DNA of 64,000 nucleotides from Sipunculus nudus (taxonomy: Eukaryota > Annelida > Sipuncula > Golfingiida > Sipunculidae), in assembly GCA_026874595.1 (NCBI GenBank), contig CM049316.1, forward strand, positions 22,403,839-22,467,838. The letters run 5' to 3'. The translations under genes were made by a program, and so were the position numbers. This document shows, piece by piece, positions 51,290 to 64,000 of this stretch. The notes under the pieces are model-generated. The model worked only from the letters and a program-made list of their open reading frames with translations. It did not search any database and was not told where the DNA came from. The stretch's first letter is position 1; the number at the start of each line of letters is the position of its first letter.

Positions 51290-51710
51290 ATATATGACTG
51301 CGTGTCATATACTTAGAACTTTACACATTCAGTCATAAATAGTCACATTTGAGTCTTTGCTTTAGACTCGCTCATATATTTAGGAACAAACTTCGGACTT
51401 TCATTCAGACTATCTCTCACATAGTTGTGACATGGTGTAAGAAATTCAAACAAAAACTTAAAGATTTGGCTTCAGACTTGTTCACAAAATTTAAGAATTG
51501 GCCTTTGACTTGTACACAGGACATTTGATTAGACTTTGGACTTGTTCACAGGTACTTAAGACTTGATTTAAAACTTGTCCACACAGAACTTAAGATGACT
51601 GTATAGACATATTCACAGAAACATCAGCTTTGATACCGCTCTTCCTTAAATGATCTTAAGCATGACTTTAAATGTGTTCGCAGAAACTTGAGAATTGACT
51701 TCAGCCATGC
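51290..51710. repeat. Degenerate minisatellite, about 33-bp period
   Basis: GACTTGTTCACA-like cores at 51475, 51507, 51539, 51572 and 51606 (spacing 32-34), with weaker copies on either side (51367, 51675), usually followed by CTTAAG. Confidence 0.65.
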
Positions 51711-52450
51711 TTTCAAAAATATGTTGCTCCAAAACACGTTAACATCCTAGGTGTGCCAGTGGAAGAAAAATAGTTCAGTTTGCTGCAAAAAGAAAATAAA
51801 AAAAAACTTCATGTAATTATTCATGCCTTCAATTAAATCTCATCTGTTCAAAACAAATCGCTCCATCTTTTCATAAACTGGAAGTATTCATGTTTACTCT
51901 ATCTGGTGATTGCCTGTTCCAGTCCTTTATAATTTTTAAACCTGAAACGGACACCCATTTATATAGTCATTTAGTCATAATAAAACCGTACATAGGCAAA
52001 AGAACAAAACATAGACAGTCATATACGGTTAAATAAGTCTATAATAAACTGCATAGATTTGCAGATAAACAAACCAAATGACCAAAGGCACGTAAGTGAC
52101 ACATGACACTGTCTACTGAATGAAGTTAACCGTAAAAAAGAATGATATGCTATTATTAATCCTTCTGGACATGAAGTTTGTGGCCAAAAGCTAGGAATAA
52201 TACAAAAGTCATAACCTGTATTCAAACCGTGGACCATATTTTTGTGAAATGGTGCATTACTTGGCAATTTTTTACGGCGTTCAACTACCGGGCCAATCAA
52301 ATGTTATCTCCGAATGCAAATACAAAACATAAAAAGGTCCATGTTTCCTCAACACGACGATACAGCGTGTTAAAAGAATCGTAAACCATTTCTGGTAAGG
52401 GTACCGACTCATATACCAACATATGGAAAGAATGACCCTGCACCTATTGA

Positions 52451-52518
<68 letters not shown>

Positions 52519-54139
52519 TCCCTGCAGAGCCCGGTATTATCAACGCAGTATTTGTTTTGCTTAATAAGCAGTGATTTATGAAACCGATTAGGGCATGTGA
52601 TATATAGCTGGCCCAAGTCCAAGGACAATCATTTGTTGCGTAATGATAGATAATTATGTTTATATTTATGAATTACACATGTGGCCTTATTCTTAACCAG
52701 TTAAATATCTTTTTTTCTCAAACATGAATGTGCGTGTGTATGTGTAAGAAAGGATGCACCTGAATATTTTCTGACCAAAATATATGAATGCATGTCTGCA
52801 TTAGCGCGTATTTCAGGTAACTGTAACTTATGTTATAGTAACTGGAGCTCACCTCCATTACTCCGAGCATTTACTGTGGCCAGACATTGTCATCATTACA
52901 AATTGACATTCCTGCAGTTATACAGTCAAACTAGTATAGATACATATAAATGCTATTATGGCCTACAGATTAAACACTGACATAGATGCAGTTAATATGT
53001 ATTATATCTACCAGCCTGGAACCCTCCAGTGAAGCTATGAAGTTTTCTACATGCAGTTTGTGATAAGAAGTGAGAAAGCGCACTGATATCGCATGTTGAT
53101 TTTATTGGAGCTCGTTAAAAAGGCCAGATGTGAAACACCTTTATGAATGACTATAGCTCCAATCAGGTACAAGCTTTCAACATGAATTACCTCAGAAGTC
53201 ATAAAGCACTTCTGGTTACCATTAAACGGGCAGGCCATTACGGTTCTTTTGGCCAAGCATCCAGGTTACAGTGGTTTATAATAAACGATACAATGTTGCA
53301 CTGATTAAAACCATTATGTAACATAAGAAGTATCAAATATCCGTGCTGGCATTAACTAAGTGCAATTACTGCAGTGTATTCAGTGTATTGCGTAACATCC
53401 AACAATACCTTACGCCGTGTTACTGTTTAGAGCTAGGTAAATTTAAGATGTGGACATCCTATTCCCCAAGCCTTATCTCTTCAATCGTCAAGGAAGAAAA
53501 TTCGCTTCATCTGGATGGCCGCCAATTGTATATGTGGTCTGTATATATGTGTCCATTGACATTTTTTTGCGATTGCCAAGGTGAATGAATTAAGGCATGT
53601 AGGAATAATATAATACGAAAAATTCAGGATAAAAATCTTCTAGGTCCTTTTTTATCATTTAAATTTTTACATGGCGTCTCCCATGAGTTAGTTATTTTGA
53701 AAGTTCTATATTTTAAAATATTTATCATACCCGACAACAAAAAGCACCCTTAAAATCGCTTTTTTTATTACCAATAACTTTTGCTATCCTCAGTGCTCTT
53801 TTCTCATGATATTAATTGTTTTTCTCAATAACGCAACAGTATATTATTAGTGTCATTCTGTTAAATAAGGCAAAAGCCCCTTTCCATGTAGGAATAGAAA
53901 GAAATATTGTAAAATTTCAGATACACCTATTTCTATGAGTATATTGTGTGCTTCCTGTCAACTGGCCTAGTTCCTCGGCATTTCAAACATAACAGTTACA
54001 CTTCGGCAGTAACGCAGTGAATAACAAAGAACTGTCGTAAAAGAACTGATTGTTTATCAACAAAGCTTTTTTTAGCCAGAACACTTATTGTCAAACGTTG
54101 TCGATACTCATGGCTATTTGACTGAAAAAAATCACATAT

Positions 54140-54564
54140 ATTTTATCCGTGTGGAGTACCTATCCGGGGCGGATCCCCACCCCTTTCGACCTAAAAACTT
54201 TTGGAAATAGAAGGAAAAGCGCTAAACACCGGAATAGTCGGAAATACCGAACCATATTTCGCATCAGTTCATGATGCATTTTAACTATCTCGGGATTGGG
54301 CCATTGCAGCCTAAATTCAAAACCTTTCTACACAATGTGAGGGGAAACTTAAAAATTTCATTCTTCATTTCATCCGTGTGTAGTACATACCTGGGACAGG
54401 AGAACCCCCCCCCCCCCCCCCCTCCTCCTTTCGACCTGAAAAAAAATGGGAAATCGTATCAATTCATAATGCATTTTAAACTACCCCAGGCTTGAGCCTT
54501 TGGAGCCTGAATTCAAAATGTTTCCTCACTGTGTTAATGAGAAATCATCGCCCCCCCCCCCCCC
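54140..54564. repeat. Tandem repeat of about 200-225 bp with poly-C
   Basis: Two units share ATCCGTGTG(G/T)AGTAC, CCCCTTTCGACCT and ATGCATTTTAACTA...ATTCAAAAC; poly-C runs at about 54406 and 54551 mark the same place in successive units. Confidence 0.7.
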
Positions 54565-54570
54565 CAATTC

Positions 54571-55330
54571 GAACTAGAATACGGGTAGTCGACAAGCGAC
54601 TACGTGTATCCGCTAATCCGAGTGGAACGGGTGAAGTGAGGCATTGATTGAGGGGCAAGGTGAAAAAGGGTGAGGTGTGTTGCATATTAGCATGGATGTC
54701 TGCAGCCGAAATGTTTATGAAGGTTGCACCACCTACCACAAATCCAGAAAGCTGTCCAAGTTGTATACATATGCAAAACTTTAGGCAGAAAAGTCAAACC
54801 ACTACATGTATATGAGTGATTTTATCCCACAGCAGACAAACAGAAGGACTTGTGCAAAAATGGTGGCAGGTGGCGCCTGCTGCCAAAAATTCGAGAAAGC
54901 AATCCAAGATGTATAAACACGCAAAACTTTTAGGCAGATAAGTCAAACCGCTACAGAGATATGAGTGATTTTAGCCCACGGCAGACAAACAGACAGACGC
55001 TGTGCACAAATAGTTGCAGGTGGCCCCTCCAGTTTTGTGTATGATAAAGAGCTATGTGAGATCTATACACTTGCAAAATTGCGGCCCAATCGGTCAAGAG
55101 AGATGAGTGATTTTTGCCCACGGCAGACAAACAGACGGACGCTTTGCAAAAATGGTTATGAGATATGTGGGTTTATGTATGGAAACAGACGCACAAATGG
55201 ACGCTGGGCAGAGAGGAAAGGTCAGAGGTCAACGCAAATTGGTTAGGCACCAGTTCATATGTGACCCGATAATTGGTGTAAATTTCGGAAAAATCCGTCC
55301 AGTAGTCTCAGAGGAGTAATCCGGTAACGA
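54571..55330 (+). repeat. Dispersed element with 280-bp-type units, copy 1
   Basis: Begins ACTAGAATACGGGTA as does the copy at 63065, then TGTTGCATATTAGCATGGAT, AAATCCAGAAAGCTGTCCAA, AGGCAGAAAAGTCAAACC and GGCAGACAAACAGA blocks, repeated internally with deletions. Confidence 0.75.
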
Positions 55331-55425
55331 ACGAGGCGGCGACTTCGTTTTGGCGGATACAATTATGTATCATCCCTGCTGTCATGGTCAAGATTTTACG
55401 ATTATATCGATTATGCAAATTTTTG

Positions 55426-55760
55426 CTCAGCTCACTGAAAATCATCTGAGCTATAGCAACCACAATTTGTTCGTCGTCCGTCCGTCTGTCGTGCCGTCTG
55501 TCCGTCCGTCTGTCCGTTAACAGAGGACAAATTTTTACTGCTGAACCTAAAACTTCTAACTGAAAAACCAATGAAGTTCATTAAAAAAACTGAATTTAGG
55601 TCACTGTGACCTATATCCATTTTGCCCAAAATCTTCTAATGTGACATTCAGGTAGTGCCTGGGTAAATATCCTTGAAATATGAAATAAGGTTACCATGAC
55701 CTTTATTCTTCGAGCTATAGGAAAAAAACCCTGAATGAGCACCCTGAAAGTCAGATGGGC
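55426..55760 (+). repeat. Fragment of the 340-bp-monomer element
   Basis: Shows the same head as the element at 61598: TCATCTGAGCTATAG, GTCCGTCTGTCGTGCCGTC and GTCCGTTAACAGAG. Confidence 0.65.
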
Positions 55761-58700
55761 TCTATTGTATCAGTTAGGTCTAGAATCATCTAACGCAATA
55801 TCCAGGAAATTTTCTTAATCCATCAGGTACGGTTACACTTGGTTTTCGGCTGATGACAACGGACCCGGAAATGACGTCATAAAAATACACGTGTCTTTGA
55901 ATGAAAATAAAAAAGTAAGGATAGAACATATATGAAAGTTGGACGGACAAATGGTGACATTTCAACCTCTGAATATTTCTGTTAACCTTAAATATAGGCC
56001 TACGTAGATTAACTGTATGGGCGTCTACCCTAAACTGGTTATGACGCAACAAGCTGGGTTATCTCGTGGCCGAGACCACCATAGGTCAAGCAATATGTAT
56101 CCTGCTATTCCGGTTGCACTAATAATCAGGGAATTTTACTGGTTCTATCGAATTATCTACACAACACACTGTGTTGTTCAAGTGTTTGCTTACATGAACA
56201 AGAATACATGTTTTCCCGAGTTGTGTAATATGTACTGGGGGATATCTATGGGTCACAGCGTACATGGCTACATGCATCAACAACGAGGGTGGGTACAGAG
56301 TTAAAAAAAAAATATGTTTCTCTGGCATAAGTAATATATGAGACGGAGGTTCATGTACACTATACACAAGTCTCGCCTGTAAAATTATAGGAAGGAAACG
56401 CCCCTTTATCCCAAATTCCACTTCTTTAATATATTAAAACCTTGGATCCGCTCCTGTAGACACTATTGGTTTTGTGAGCTTCCAGAGAAACAATGTTTAA
56501 AAAACTTACTCTGGTGCACCATGTCAACACCGCCCACGACTTGGAACAGTAAACATATGACAGTGTGTAGCGACGATATCACTACTCTCAAAGGGTGTGT
56601 TTAAGTTAGCCCTTACAGAGCCCACACGACGAGTATTTTGTACTTGTAACGTTTCGGAAAATATAATCATTCTAAAACCGTCTACAAAACAAGTACAAAC
56701 GCATCCATATATGAACCACTCTAGGGTCAACATATATAAGTATGATATTTCACGATTATATCATGGACCCATATATTAGCCCTCAACAGAACTCACACAG
56801 TGTAACAACAACAACAACTAGAAAGCATTCACAGAGCGCATACCTCCGCCAATGCCTGGGTTTGAATCCTGATCTACCGTAAAATTTGACCGATCCGGCA
56901 AAAAAAGCAATTGCTTTCTTACAATTATTCTGTAAAAAAATGAAATGTTAAACACTTTAAGAGATACTTAGAAATCAGTGACAACAGACATGATTTGAAA
57001 GCAAAGCGGATCCACTATGCAGATAACGTCCGCTATATGCGGATATCGTTGAAATACCGTTTCCCGTTAATCCGCTTTTTTCTAGGTTCTCGAGCACTCG
57101 AAGTCAGGTATCTTGATTTATATATACAGAAATGAGAAAACGCATCGGGTGAACCTTAATTAGTTCTTGGCCTTTATCATGTCATAATAGCCAATGGTGA
57201 TTGCTGGTATTACACCAGACTCTAATGAATTCGAGGTTATTATTACCTCACTGGTGGCCCATGAAGAATTAAATACCCGTGTTCTGTAACAATTCTAGAA
57301 GTCCTTAATGAAGTAGAATAAATTTTGTGCAAGGGAGAGATATTGACCAAGAAAGAAGGAGCAAAAAAATTTAGTTAACTTTTGGGTCAAATCAATTACT
57401 TTTTTCAGGATATTGTTGTGGATACAAACATACAGTACATGACTGTATTTGTGAGTCGACAACAATCTAAAAAAGTTTATCATATATTTCGTGGTCCATG
57501 GCTAATCCTTTCACAGAATTTGAATCATTTTAGGCTTTCCGTGGACAAATAAATAAATGTCGTCATATCAGTTTATGATGGCATGGGGACTAGATTATTC
57601 TTTTAAACTTCTTAATACTGTTTAACTTCTTAATACAGCATCCTTCTCCATTCCGATGTCGCCATTATCAGTGATTGTTGGAGTGATAAAACCGCACAGG
57701 GGCAATGTTTATCATTGACACACAGCTTATCAAAATAAAACACACAGAATCATTGAGGAAACATGGTCTAGTGGTCCAAGTATATGACTGCGGGGCTGGT
57801 GGCACTGAGCTCGGTTTCTATTAATAACAAGGGAGTGGGTCTAATGCTAATAAATTTAGATTCGGTCTAATGCAAAAAAAATGACTTTTAATTCTCAATT
57901 TATCTGAAATCTGCAGGTTTTTTTGCTTCAAAATAAAATAACAAAATACCATCCTTTGGTACACAGTTGCCTTCCCCTGCATTTTGTGCACATGCCTATA
58001 TGCTGGCCTCGTATAATCATACATAACACGCTGACCGTGGTTCAAACAAACGTGTACATACATGAACTGTCTTAAGCCACCTTAAAGTAAAAGTAAAAAG
58101 CAGATCTGTTTCTTCTGGAAAACTCAGCTCTCGATACATCATTCAACTGGTACTACAACTGTGAGAAAAATCTTTTCTATGAGGTATAATTATACAGCTA
58201 CGATAGAGGTTAGTACATGTACAATCATCCAACTGGAACCTGGACATGAAAATCCGCAGGTGAAGATGTACCAACATAAACTGAATGAGTAAAAGATGTG
58301 AAACACAATCAGAAAATTAAAAAAGATAGAATTTTTATAAATTCTGTTCCTGGGATATGTGGTATGTGGTGCATCGGCGTTAAGTTCTTTGATCATGCCG
58401 CAAAATAGTGACATGTTGTTTATAATTTTTAAGAGTCGCAAATTAAAGCATACGATAACTGATATACCAATTTTCCACCCATTACTAAATACATCTTATT
58501 ATACCAAGCATGAGAAGGCAACGTCTCTTGTAAAATCTTAACGTTAAAAAAATTCACCACTGCAGTCCGTGATGCACACGACATGCCTCACAGCGTGTGA
58601 AATCGCACAAATATCTTTATTTGATATGGCAGACTGTTGTGAAGCGAATATAATTTTGCAGGGTAATATAATTCATTCAGGTATCCCAATATTGCAGTTG

Positions 58701-61597
58701 CACATGAAAGTACAGTGCAAAATTTGCTGTTATTCAAAGCTAGTCAATTCGTTGAAAAAGTCTTCCTTATCAGAGATCTACTTTGACTATTTTTTATGCT
58801 AGGCAAATGTTAAAACTATTTATCAATTTAATTATATATCTTATCAGTGCTGTATTCATATAACCTGTTTGCATTACAATATTGTAAATTGGCATGGATT
58901 TCTATAGACCACCATATTTACTTCACGTAAATCGATTGAGGAAGCAGGGGTGTTAGGGACACCCTTTAAGGAATGTTCTCACCCTGTTATGTTATGTTTT
59001 GTTATTTAAGTGTGGGGAAAAAAATCTGCTGTGTGTGCATTCCCCGGAGTACCCCTGACCTTCCATTTCATCAAAACCACTGAACGCTTGAGTGACAACT
59101 GAGGAGTAACCTATAACGGTCACATAAATATCTAATCTCAACATTTTGCTAAAATTCTTTATGGTTTATGTTTTGGGACCTCTTTTATTGGAGCCCCATG
59201 CTGAGCAATCTGCAACCGCGCTAGACGGCTGACGTGAGCATGTCTCTACGCCCAGCCCACAAACCACTTAAAACTCACTGTTCTAAAGGAATAAATTATA
59301 CCAATAATCATCACATATGATATAGAATACGTTATAGATTGTATATTTTTTATATTATTAACGGTATGCAACAGAATGAATCATTGTGTAGCCACTAAGT
59401 TTACCTATCACACAGTTTATATAAATCCGGAAAACAACAAGAATAACACATGAAAAATTACCTTGTTAACCACTGGTCTGTCTGATGGGACAGACATACG
59501 CTTCTCTTGCAGCGGTTACCATGCAGAGACCAACCAGAGCGGATGTTGCATGTTTAACATTTGGAGCTGGATGCACAATGCGATACCACGCCCTAATTGG
59601 TCTGATTTCAAATCTGCCCTTTGTGCACTCGTGTGTTGACACCCAGAAAACCTTGCTTTACAAAACTGTGGTTCCACGGTGGAGACCTGAGATGACTGCA
59701 GCGTAAACCGCTGCTTGTCGAACGTAGGACAGAGATTCAATTTTGTTTCGCCATATATATATATATACATATCTCAGTATATGATTTACAGTTAATGTAA
59801 AAAAGTGCTCAATACTTAGGCACCCAGCTATTCCTAAGTAGAGCATGATTTACTGAATTTCAAACACGTTGACGCTGCATCGAGTTACAACTCTTGAGTT
59901 TCACGCCTACGGTGAAGATGATGTTTACACTCCGGCGATCGTCAGGTAACTGTTACCTAACACAGGCACCCAGCTGTTCCTGTTATTTCTTTTTAGCACG
60001 GTTTACTCGCTTCGGTTGTTATTGTATCTTGTTTTAAAACTTCCCTTGCTAACCCGATGAAGCAGGCGGTCCATTGGTCAGTAATCACGCTGGCTTTATA
60101 AATAACTAGCTGATAGACCCGGTATACCGGGCTTATTACCGGGGTTGGGGAGATTTATTAACTGAGATGTGAAATATTGTCTCATTGTTTTTTATTCTAA
60201 AAGTTAACAGAAAATATAGGTTTTCAGTGGGAAACTGTCTCCATAAGATATGTATAAACATTTTGGCACGACTGCAGAATAACTCACGCACCTCTCTGAG
60301 GCACAACACTTCTGTGAACAGAAAACGTTTCTATGTACAGCTGCTTGTATCTTAATTTTGCCACTTACTTTTAAATTACATGAATCCTTAACATCATACC
60401 GTCCGTCCGTATAAACTCATAATCTGGTGGAGACAGTGCGTGAGTGATCTTGCAGTCGTTCCAATATTTATACCATTTCTTTTTGTGGTTCTGTCCTCGT
60501 GGCAAGAAATTTATACCCCGGTATATGTTTACCTTGATGACCTGGCCAGTGATGGTGTTGACATTGCGAACCGGAATGAGACGCGGGGGCATTCAGGTTT
60601 TCGATGATATTTGACTGGATTCTATCAGTGGACGTATAAAGATTAGGTTGATGTGAGGAACACATGAAAGATTTATTAAATGTACGTTGCAAGGAAACTG
60701 TTCCTGAAGAAAGAAACAGAAATATGCATACCTCGTAAGTAGCAGAAGCGGACCCAACGGGACTCCATGCAGAGGGTCCGTATTCATTTTCAACCGCCGC
60801 AAGGTTTTTTTTTCATCGTATCAGACAAATTTGAGGCCTGAAACACCAGACACCACTCCACCCCACCCAACCCCACGCCCGTTCCTGAAATTGGGACCTT
60901 TAATTAGGTTTTGTCATTAATCCTCCTGGGTCGAACTCTCCATTTCATAAAGCGAGAAACATGTGTTTTTTTCTCTTTTACTGACCACGCACGTGGGTCA
61001 AATCCCTCATTGAAAGCAAGCGTTATTCATATGTTAGAGGTTAAGTGACCACGATGCACGCATTCCGGTGATTGCCGAAGGCAGTTCGGCTGTGCTCGGT
61101 AAAAAAAAAGGAAAAATCACTCAAAATTATATGTATATTAAAAATTATTTATTTTCATATCGCCTATGTCACTGCGGGGATAATAACCTTTAAAATGATG
61201 TATGGCACAATATTGTACACAGCGCGGTTTTTAGAGAACATTGCGAACAAACGTGAACTGAATTCCTTTTATAAGTATTAGATGTCCGTGGCTTGGCAGT
61301 TTCGTTCTAGGGGGCAACTGTTTTTCTCCCTGTAGTTTTTTTACGAGGGGGGGGCGCCTTTGATACGGTTGCGTCATGATTCTTTTGTTGTGTGCTGTTA
61401 TTATTTGCATCATGTTCCTCATGCAACTGCAGCTTATTTTGATCGAGTGTTTGTTGAATATTTTATGCAATTTGTGGGTATTCGGGAAATGTTTGTCGAT
61501 AAGTTTTAAGAAATTTTTACTTATGTTTGTCTGGACATTTTTGCTGTACGATGGGATAATTGTACACAATTATTTTCCTTGTTCTGTTTTTTTTTTT
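55761..61597. other. Intergenic, no gene seen
   Basis: Only chance-length ORFs. A perfect palindrome CCCGGTATACCGGG at about 60119-60132 follows AACTAGCTGATAGA, which resembles the start of a common class of invertebrate dispersed repeats. The frame at 60592-60371 was examined and not supported. Confidence 0.55.
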
Positions 61598-62925
61598 TTC
61601 AGCTCAGATGACTGAAAGTCATCTGAGCTATAGTGATCACTCTTTGTCCGTCGTCTGTCTGTCTGTTCGTCGTGCCGTCTGTCCGTCTTTCCGTCCGTTA
61701 ACCAGGTACAAATCGAAACCGCTGAACCTCGAATCTTCTTACTTGACAAACAGGGAGGTCCATAAAATTTCTCCTTGGAAACCTGAAATTAGATCTCTGT
61801 TATCGATATCCTCCGAGCTATTTGGCCTTAAAGTATCCCCTAGAATAATGAAAAATTGACACAAAAGCTCCCGTATCTGAACAACTAATGCATTGATCAC
61901 CATGATTTTTTGCATGCATATTCATCATGGAGTGTTTCATCAATTCATGCAGATTAGTGGCGCCAACGTTAAATTTTTGTTTTAATTTTAATGCATTTTT
62001 TTAATTTTTTTACTATCTTCAACGATGCAGTCGTCCGTTAACAGAGCACTAATCGTAAACATTGGACATTGAATCTTCTAATTTATATCCAGGGAGGACA
62101 ATGAAAAAAAACCCAGTGGAAACCTGAAATTAGGTCTCTGTTTCCCATATCCTCCGAGCCATCGGGCCAGAAATAGCCTCCCAGAATGATGGAAAATTTG
62201 ATGAGAAAGCTCAAGTATCTGAACAACTAATGCATTGATCACATTGATTCTTTTCATGCACATTCATCATGGAGTGTTTCATCGGTTCCAGCATATTGGT
62301 GGCACTACCTGGATTTTTATCGAATTTCACACTTTTTCTCTCTATTTTTGAGACCTTCAAAGGTATGGTAGTCTGTTAACAAAACACAAATCGTAACCAT
62401 TAGACCTATAAACTTCTCGTTTGGAATTTAGGGAGTGCGTGAAAAATCTTCTTTGAAATCTAAAATTAGGTCTCTGTTACCGATATTCACCAAGCTATTG
62501 GGCTCAGAAGTACCTCAAAGAATAATGAAAAATTTGATACAAAATCTCCAGTATCTAAACAACTAATCAATCACATATGCATTATTCACAATAATTCTTT
62601 GCATGCATATTGATCATGGACTGTTTCATCAGTTCCTGTAGATGATTGGTGCCACCTGGATTTTATTTTTTTTTTTCGCAATTAATTTCTTTATTTTTGA
62701 GACCTTCAAAGATGCAGTCGTCCGTTAACAGGCTACAAATCGTAACCATTCAATCTAGAATCTTCTCATATAAAATTTAGGGAGCTCTATGAAAAATCTC
62801 CTAGCTTGGAAACCTGAAATTAGGTCTCTGTATCTCATATCCTTCGAGCCATAGGGTTTTTAAATACTCCTCAGTATAATTAAACAAGTGACCCATGGGT
62901 CATGACGCTCAGCTGACTGGGAAGA
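61598..62925 (+). repeat. Non-autonomous element built from four ~340-bp monomers
   Basis: Opens after a T run with hairpin AGCTCAGATGACT/AGTCATCTGAGCT, then GTCCGTC repeats. GTTAAC landmarks at 61697, 62037, 62375 and 62724 give spacings of 340, 338 and 349 bp; each is followed by a CTGAAATTAGGTCTCTGTT-like block. Ends with GACCCATGGGTCATGACGCTCAGCTG; a similar end fragment is alone at 36350-36376. No ORF. Confidence 0.8.
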
Positions 62926-63064
62926 GATTCGCAAAAGGAAATTTTATCATTAGAATGGTAGTATATACCCATTCAACTGAAGCATCAAACAGATTAACCA
63001 ACAGGCCAAGATTTAGTCTGTATTTATATATCTCAAAAATAGAGAAAAATGTGTAAACTTTTAA

Positions 63065-64000
63065 AACTAGAATACGGGTAACCGACAAGTGACTACATGT
63101 ATCTGCCAAAATCGGATAGTGAGGCATGGATTGAGTGGCAAGGGGAAATAGAGTGAGGTATGTTGCATATTAGCATGGATGTCTGCAGCCTAAATGTGTA
63201 TGTAGGTTGTGCCACCTACCACAAATCCAGAAAGCTGTCCAAGTTGTATACACCTGCAAAATTTTAGGCAGAAAAGTCAAACCACTACATGTATATGAGC
63301 GATTTTTGCCCATGGCAGACAAACAGACAAACACTGTGCAAAAATCTTTGCAGGTAACCCCTCCAGTTTTGTGTATGATAAAGACCTATGTGAGATCTAA
63401 ACACATGCACAATTTTGGCCCAATCGGTCAAATGGTTCCTGAGATATGAGCTTGGATGTGTGCAGCGTTAACTAGAATGTAGGTGGCGCCACCTGTCATA
63501 AAATCAAGAAAGCTGTCCACGATGTATAAACCTGCAAAATTTTAGGCAGTTATGTCGAACCACTACAGAGAAATGAGTGATTTTAGGCCACGGCAGACTA
63601 ACATACAGACGCTGTGCAAACATTGTTACAGGTGGCGCCACCATTTTTTGTGTATGTAACAGAGCTATCAAAGGGCTACATTTGTATAAATTTTATTTCC
63701 TGATCGGTCAAACGGTTCCCAAGATATAAGCTTGGATGTCATCAGCGTGAACGTGAACATAGGTGGCGCCACCTGTCATAAAATCAAGAAAGCTATCCTG
63801 GATGTATACGCATGACGAATTTCAGGTGAATTAGTCAATTCACTGCAGAGATATGAGTGATTTTAACCCAAGGCAGATGAACAGATGGACACTGTGCAAA
63901 CATGGTTACAGGTGGCGCCACCATTTTTTGTGTATGTTATAAAGCAATCCAAGGGCTACATTTGTATCAATTTTATTTCCTGATCGGTCAAACGGTTCCC
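63065..64000 (+). repeat. Dispersed element with 280-bp units, copy 2, runs off the window
   Basis: Same start as copy 1. AGGTGGCGCCACCT occurs at 63481 and 63761 (280 bp apart), and GGTGGCGCCACCATTTTTTG at about 63632 and 63912 (280 bp apart). Confidence 0.85.

Larger units (their letters stand above)
48251..54139. other. Intergenic upstream of the CAP gene
   Basis: No gene seen. Contains poly-C at 48581-48599, a TC run at 48729-48774 facing a GA-rich tract at 48829-48924, AT runs at 49518-49570 and 52451-52514, and a degenerate minisatellite at about 51290-51710. Confidence 0.65.

Noticed and set aside
57764-57830. Possible third tRNA-like SINE head (TGGTCTAGTGGTC)
   Set aside because: The A-box match is fair but there is no acceptable B box, tail or duplication.
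60371-60592. 73-codon minus-strand frame with a plausible GTAAAC donor
   Set aside because: No acceptor, no partner exon and no recognisable domain.

Overview
This window is AT-rich, intron-rich animal DNA, most likely from a mollusc and probably a bivalve. That placement is inferred from the domain mix of the one gene, the very dense AT/TC microsatellites, the tRNA-derived SINEs and the tandem-monomer repeat elements; no ribosomal or mitochondrial marker is present to confirm it. No operons, tRNA or rRNA genes, CRISPR arrays or intact retroelement ORFs were seen.

One gene can be reconstructed completely, on the minus strand from about 48.2 kb down to 9.85 kb. Its 14 coding exons join with GT-AG splice sites and consistent phases into a 645-residue reading frame (1,938 nt with the stop). 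The predicted protein is a membrane-anchored CAP-superfamily (SCP/TAPS) protein: signal peptide, short propeptide ending in a furin-type site, CAP domain with both signature motifs, EGF-like module, ShK-type six-cysteine module, Ser/Thr/Pro linker, second EGF-like module, an unrecognised cysteine-containing juxtamembrane region cut by an RRKR site, one transmembrane helix and a roughly 40-residue tail. A TATA box and initiator lie at good spacing 85 nt upstream of the start codon. The first intron is about 24.5 kb; the other twelve lie between 9.97 and 23.1 kb.

Layout: 1-4147 is the end of a 339-bp tandem array with a higher-order a-b-c-d structure (1,356 bp). 4148-9847 is intergenic or 3' UTR with AT microsatellites. 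9848-23364 holds exons 14 to 2. 23365-47897 is intron 1, containing two tRNA-derived SINEs, a 174-bp MITE with 41-bp perfect inverted repeats, a 46-bp minisatellite, a tandemly duplicated ~1-kb segment and a 148-bp repeat carrying nuclear-receptor-like half-sites. 47898-48250 holds exon 1 and the core promoter. 48251-64000 is intergenic with a degenerate 33-bp minisatellite and three repeat families built from ~200-, 280- and 340-bp units.

Beyond the gene, the most interesting pattern is a set of CTCF-like motifs (AGGTGGCG core): several single copies inside the gene's introns and one in each of the tandem-array monomers.
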